64,000 nt of DNA from Typhlomys cinereus (lineage: Eukaryota; Chordata; Mammalia; Rodentia; Platacanthomyidae): NCBI GenBank assembly GCA_023101885.1, contig JALPQD010000232.1, forward strand, positions 1,082,618 to 1,146,617, written 5' to 3'. The translations under genes and the position numbers were made by a program. Each line of letters starts with the position of its first letter. Positions within the stretch are counted from its first letter, which is position 1. Positions 59,051 to 64,000 of the stretch are shown piece by piece. A model generated the notes under the pieces. The model saw nothing but the letters and a program-made list of their open reading frames with translations, was not told where the DNA came from and did no database searches.

Positions 59051-59470
59051 GCACACCACATAGGTTTCATTTTTTAAGGATCAACTGTGAATGAAAATAT
59101 GTGGACTGGGGATTTTAAAAGGATCTCACACAAACTTAAGCCTATTTCTCTCTTATTTTCTCCCTTCAGAAGTATTTATGGGATATTTTGCTAAGACATT
59201 CCATTTTTTCTATTTGTAAACAGTATGCAATTTATTTTCTTTTTAATCATGCTATGGGAGAAAATGGCTTTCAGCATTCTTTTTCCAGCTAAGAGGAGCC
59301 ATACTGAAGCGGTTTTTTTTTGTTTTTTTTTTTCCTGACTATCAATCCTCAAGGTCATCTTCATGGAGGAAGAAGTAAAGCAGACTCTATGCTTACATCT
59401 ACTGAATACTAGGATATGCTTAGGTTCTCTTTGGCACCTTAAGCTGGTTAACTCCATATATAATTCTAGT
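59051..59470. other. Unassigned sequence
   Basis: T-runs near 59310-59332; nothing recognised. Confidence 0.4.
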
Positions 59471-59963
59471 AAGACAAAACACATACTCAAGATACTCCAC
59501 ACAAGTTAGGGCCGAAGTAACCATAATAGGACTTTGCATGACTTGCACAATGACTGACATATCAATGACTTCCTAAAGTCTAGCATGGATCACAGGCACT
59601 AGGATCCTTAGAGGCAAGGGATTACCAGTCACAGTAGTGTTCATATACTAAAGGGGAGCACAAGAAAGGGCTCTAAGCAATGCTACTGACTCCTTACACC
59701 TCATTAGAGTAAGGATGCAGAGGGAAGTTTGACATTCATACTAAAGGATGCTCCTGGGATTGGGAGGGGGAAGAAAGGGGCACTGGAAGAAAGGGAGGGA
59801 AGGGAGTGAAAGGAAGGGGAAATGGAGGGGAGGGAGTAAGGGTCCAGGGAGGGTTAGAGGGAGGGAGGGACCAGGGTACCTATTAAGTTTGTATGAGTGG
59901 AAAAAAATAATAAAAAATATTTAAATGAATACAAAACAAAACAAAACAAAAAGACAAAACACA
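59471..59963 (+). mobile_element. 5'-truncated L1 with 13-bp TSD and (ACAAA)n tail
   Basis: The element at 59484-59950 matches the near-complete L1 3'UTR ('gatactccacacaagttagg', purine tract, 'cagggtacctattaagtttg'). Its tail ends in 'acaaaacaaaacaaaac'. Identical 'aagaca' plus 'aaacaca' copies flank it at 59471-59483 and 59951-59963. Confidence 0.93.
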
Positions 59964-60217
59964 CAGGTTGTACAAAATTTTGATAAATTACAGAAAGGCA
60001 GCATGGGACAGAAGGCAGAAGGTCACAAGGGTTAGAAAAGACTCTTAAAGTACATGGAGTTTTTTTTTCATCTTGACTCAATACAGTAGAAGGGTATAAA
60101 GGTTGGTCACCTGCATTATGAACCCCAGGAAACGCACAACACATTGCATGACCCTTCAAGTCCATCTTGTTTGTATCTAGGAGATTGTGTTGCCAGCACA
60201 TTCTACCTTCACTTCTT

Positions 60218-60399
60218 ACAAATGTGTGCAACGCAGTAAAGGATGCTCCGGGGATTGGGGGGGAGGCACTGAGGGATAGGGAGGGAGGGGAGAAGGGAGG
60301 GGGGAGCAGGGGGATCAGGGGAGAGGTGGAGGGAGGAAGAGGACTGGTGTACCTGTTAAGTTTGTATGAGTGGAAATAATAATAAAAAACAAATGTGTG
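60218..60399 (+). mobile_element. Very short young L1 3' end with 11-bp TSD
   Basis: About 160 bp (60229-60388): 'aaaggatgctccggggattg', purine tract, 'ggtgtacctgttaagtttgt', tail 'aataataataaaaa'. The duplication 'acaaatgtgtg' occurs at 60218-60228 and 60389-60399. The tail is like that of the near-complete L1. Confidence 0.94.
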
Positions 60400-60769
60400 T
60401 GACAAAAGTAGAAAAACACATCTTCCTCAGATCGTGAACCAAATTTTTCAACAGCTGTTTTTAAGAAGTTTTGTAGCTTTTCTGTGTGTCAGTTAGATAC
60501 AGGCATCAAGAGGAAAATTGAGGGTTCATTCTTGAAACACATTTATGAAGCATCAGTTGTGAAAGCAAACCCTGAATGAGTCTGTGACAGATTATCTGAT
60601 AATGGAAGACATATTATTTCCTTTCTTATTTCTTATTGACCTCACTTGCTTTATATAATAGTTATTTATTTTATATTTTCCTTGGGATTTATACCCAAAT
60701 AATTCATGCTAAATTACCTTTATGTTAATGAGATGAAGCATTTACTGGTTAATCTTTGTGCTGTGAGAC
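60400..60769. other. Unassigned sequence
   Basis: Nothing recognised. Confidence 0.4.
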
Positions 60770-62400
60770 ATCACTCAAAATCAAGCAACTTAAGGGGAGA
60801 AAGGGAGATTTATTCAGCTTACAGTTCTAGAGGGGTGATATAGTCCTTCATGATGGAAAAAGCATGACTGACTGGCAGAAGCTGGTTTTGGGTTAAGTCA
60901 CATTCTTCATGGAAGCAGGGAGCTGCTGCCACAAGCTTAAAAGCAGACTCACTCACTGAAGAGGGGCAAGGCTAACCAACCTCAAAGACAAACACCTAGG
61001 ACTACTTTCTTCTAGCAAGGCTACTACTTCTAAAAATGCCATGACCTTCCTAAACACACAAGCCATCATGACATTACACCCCTAGACCCCACACCATACT
61101 CAGTCCAATTTTAAAAATCCTAATAGACTCCATTTATCCCAAAGTCCAAAGCCTCCTGTAAAATAAATAGACAAGTTAGATATTTTCAACATATAATGGC
61201 ATGAAATAAGCATTCTCAATCCAAAATGGAAGAACAAGACTGAAAACCAGCAGAAGAAACTCTAAATCATGCAGCTCCAAAACCAGAAAATAAGCCTTTT
61301 GTCAAAATCATCTCTGCTCCAAAGGACTTTGGTTTCACCTCTCTAATGTAGCTGCCCTTAGAACACTTCATTCTCTTGGGTTGGCTTCTCCAATGACACA
61401 TAGCTGTCCTTTTCTCTTCCTGATGTCCCATATTGATTCTGGAATCTCTAACATCTTTACTTCTCAATGGTAAATAAAACTTTAATGCTACACTACAAAC
61501 TGATCTTCATGGGCCTCTAAACTGCAGGCTTCCTGCCACACATTACCTGACTTTCCATTTTCTGAAACTTTGTAGGAAGGATCCATTATTTCCTCTCTCT
61601 TGCATCTTTGATGCCTCTAAAAGCAGAATCATGAAGATGACTTTGCCAAGTTCTCTTACAACCTTGGTTTAGAAGGTGGTCTCCCTGATAAACAGCTGAT
61701 TCAGCTTATCCATGCTGGAAAGAATCTCTGTCTCTCTTGAAAAGTTGCTTCAGAGCAAAGTCAGATTTTTCCTCTGAACTATGCCCTTTAGTTCACTTCT
61801 TCCAAAAGAATTTCATTCTTATGGGTGGGAACATTCCCAGAGGATCTTTCCCTCAGGTTAGTGTCTCTCCTATTATTCAAATGAAGAGTAGATTTTGATT
61901 CACTGATGAATCCCTTTTAACTACAGTACAAATTTTGCTATTGGCCTCTTCCTAGTTTTACTCTAAGTTTTCTGTTGCATTTTTCATCATCAAACTTTAA
62001 AATATTCACTTATTTCCATCTGATTCCTTGTTCTTTTTCATAACTCTAAACGAGAGTACTAAAAGTAACCATGCCACATTGTAAAGAAAGGTCCTCTACC
62101 AGTATTCAAATTTAACTTCTGGCAATGTTTCAAGAAGAAGGCAAGACTTCACTAAACTCTCTGTCAACACATGATTCCATGCCACTCTCCAAGTATCCAA
62201 CACTACTCTCTTCCTCGATGGGGCATCACAAACTGGGCTTCCATTGTCTTAATCTCTAACAGCAGTACGCTCTTCCAAACTCACACAAGAATGACAGTTT
62301 CAGACCCATCTCCAACACACAAAGTCTTTCCCACCACGAAGTCCCAAAGTTGTCATGTATATCTCAACAAACATTTCTGAAGGTTTTGATCTCATAAATG
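60770..62400. repeat. Long repeat-like segment, possibly MaLR or other rodent retroelement internal sequence
   Basis: 'ggagatttattcagcttaca' and 'gttctagaggggtgatatag', 'gcctcctgtaaaataaatag', 'cttcctgccacacattacct' and 'gaggatctttccctcagg' recall a rodent mid-repetitive retroelement with MaLR-like internal sequence. Composition changes abruptly to C/T-rich here. No conserved reading frame is seen. I cannot assign a family with confidence. Confidence 0.4.
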
Positions 62401-62889
62401 TGTTCATTTCAGGGTGCATACTGCCATTGCTAATAACATTTCAGACAAGAGTTATTTAATAATTGTACAGCAAAAAGGTAAAGCAGCCATCAAGTGTATC
62501 TCACATTTTCCACAAAATACAAATGGCTGTTAGTTTACTCTAAAATGAAACATAGTTCTGAAGAATATTAACAACAAAATAGATAATATTTGGTGCTTTC
62601 TTATCGTCCAATAATGCACTAATGAATATTTACAACTATTTACAAGTGATTTTAATTTTAATTATGAACGGATTTATTATTTTCTTGTAAATTATCTTGT
62701 AGGTACCTTAAATTAGTTTACAAATTATTTTCACATTTAGCATTTTTAGCATTACATTGGATTCATTGGAACTCAATGCATCCAAACTAATTTTGCCAGT
62801 GATATGCAGATACAGTTTCTAGATTGTATTGTTGAAATGTGAGTATATGGTTCTATGTTAAGATGATTGTTATAAACTGTTAGTCCTCA
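62401..62889. other. Unassigned A+T-rich sequence
   Basis: Nothing recognised. Confidence 0.4.
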
Positions 62890-63440
62890 AACTAAGTCTC
62901 AAACTTCTGGCTAAGATTTACTTCCCCACATCCCCAGATTCAAAGAACTTTGAGAAAATAAGGTGGGACACAGGGGCAGTAAGACCGTAAAGGCTAAGCA
63001 TAAAGAATAGTGTTGTCTTACATTACCACGTGTTCATGACTATGTTATTGCACTAAGAACTCACTGAAGTGATGTCCACTTCCACCAAAATTGCCCAACA
63101 GTTGCCCTATTGTTATCTTATCATGGATGGGAAAAGATTTCAACTTATACTACACGCTCCTGAGAGACTATTTAAGGCAAGAATTAGTCAGGGAAAGGAA
63201 AGATTCTTACTGAAGATTTTATACAATTATAAGTTATCTGTACTTGAACAAGTAATGCAGGAATCTCAGATAAAATCCAGTGGATCACACCACAAAAGTC
63301 TGAAAATAGGATGGAAACTGACTAGAAAGAAGAAAGTATGAAGTGGGGCAGAAATGGGTATGGAATTGGTCAGTAAGGGGGAAAAACAATGAATTCTTTG
63401 TATTTATGTATAAAAGTATCAAAGAATGAAAACTTTTTTA
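62890..63440 (+). mobile_element. Older L1 3'UTR (Lx-like)
   Basis: 'ggcagtaagaccgtaaaggc', 'ttcatgactatgttattgca', 'aagtggggcagaaatgggta' and the end 'aaagtatcaaagaatgaaaa' follow the order of older murid-type L1 3'UTRs. The 90-codon open frame inside is not protein-coding. Confidence 0.6.
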
Positions 63441-63568
63441 AAAAGAGAATGTGAACTTCAAATTAACAAATCTAAAAATTTTAACACTTTCATATTTTGT
63501 TTTTTTGGCATGAAATTCAACAAATTTTTCTTAGGTATAACTTTCAAAATAAATTTTAAAATTTTCCA

Positions 63569-63677
63569 GTGCTTGCTTTGGCAGCACATATCCTAAAGTT
63601 GGAACAATACAGAGAATATTAACTTGGTCCTTGCACAAGAATGATACACAAATTGATGAAGCATTCCATATTTCTTT
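63569..63677 (+). pseudogene. U6 snRNA retropseudogene
   Basis: The segment aligns end to end with U6 snRNA (about 107 nt). It begins 'gtgcttgctttggcagcaca', contains the ACAGAG box intact, and ends 'gcattccatatttctttt'-like. Several differences are visible: the AGC triad region reads 'tattaac' rather than 'gattagc', and several C/G positions have become T/A. An A-rich stretch follows, and 'ttaaaattttcca' (63556-63568) is echoed by 'ttaaaaatttcca' (63688-63700) as a 13-bp TSD with one change. This is a retrotransposed copy, not a working U6 gene, and no proximal sequence element is evident upstream. Confidence 0.92.
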
Positions 63678-63700
63678 AAAATTAAATTTAAAAATTTCCA

Positions 63701-64000
63701 ATAAATATTGTGCAGTTCTCATCTGATTTTTAAATTGGATGATTAAATATCCAAACTTGACCATGAGTATTCTATTTAGTAAAATTAAATATTTCATATT
63801 TCAGAATGGACAATATGAGGTTAGATAAAATAAAGTTATTGCTAAAATACAAAAGTAAAAGACAGTGAGAAAGTATGACCATGGAAGGTAACAATAGAAT
63901 TTTTCTTTTTATGTTAGCACTTTAAGAATTCCATCTCTAACATTAATTGATTCAATTGCTCATACTTCAATGATTTCTTCAGTAACGGATTTTAGAATTT
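63701..64000. other. Unassigned A+T-rich sequence
   Basis: Nothing recognised up to the window end. Confidence 0.4.

Noticed and set aside
59854..60405. 183-codon open frame on the minus strand
   Set aside because: It spans two L1 tails in antisense; the homopyrimidine complements lack stop codons and inflate the frame.

Overview
This window looks like an A+T-rich, gene-poor stretch of a rodent nuclear genome. I found no convincing exon of a cellular protein gene. The open frames present are either retrotransposon coding sequence or chance frames, many of them running through (CA)n/(TG)n tails. The rodent assignment rests on the repeats. There are about 15 copies of a tRNA-derived SINE whose head closely matches the murid B2 head, together with B3-like, B1-like and ID-B1-like SINEs and an ERVL-type (MT2/MLT2-like) solo LTR. 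The bodies of the tRNA-SINEs are not those of mouse or rat B2. A B2-superfamily rodent outside Muridae, such as a dipodoid (jerboa or jumping mouse), is my inference; I could not run a search.

Layout. 1-5.2 kb: L1 fragments, a tRNA-SINE, a B1-like copy, a (CA)n tract and a solo LTR nested in an old L1 3'UTR. 5.2-14 kb: mostly single-copy-looking sequence with scattered SINEs. 14.2-24.3 kb: dense young insertions, several with target-site duplications (TSDs), plus an unusual retroposon built of three 52-bp units (22.56-22.81 kb). 24.3-33 kb: an ancient L1, then an old L1/HAL1-type ORF1 remnant interrupted by a 5.8-kb, nearly complete younger L1 (26827-32660). That L1 has an open 355-codon ORF1 and a heavily broken ORF2. 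33-41.7 kb: the least repetitive part, with one candidate regulatory block (about 35.1-35.4 kb) and MIR relics. 41.7-50.5 kb: nested L1, SINE and other repeats. 50.5-52.5 kb: an old L1 with an inverted 5' segment, the signature of twin priming. 54-60.4 kb: several 5'-truncated L1 copies with clean TSDs. 60.8-62.4 kb: a long repeat-like segment I could not name with confidence. The window ends with an L1 3'UTR and a U6 snRNA retropseudogene (63569-63677).

The common thread is L1 retrotransposition. The L1 machinery explains the truncated L1 tails, the SINEs, the U6 copy and the 52-bp-repeat retroposon, because all of these carry A-rich tails and/or TSDs. Element boundaries were read by eye and are good to a few bases where a TSD is quoted and to tens of bases elsewhere. 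Family names come from remembered consensus sequences, not from a database search.
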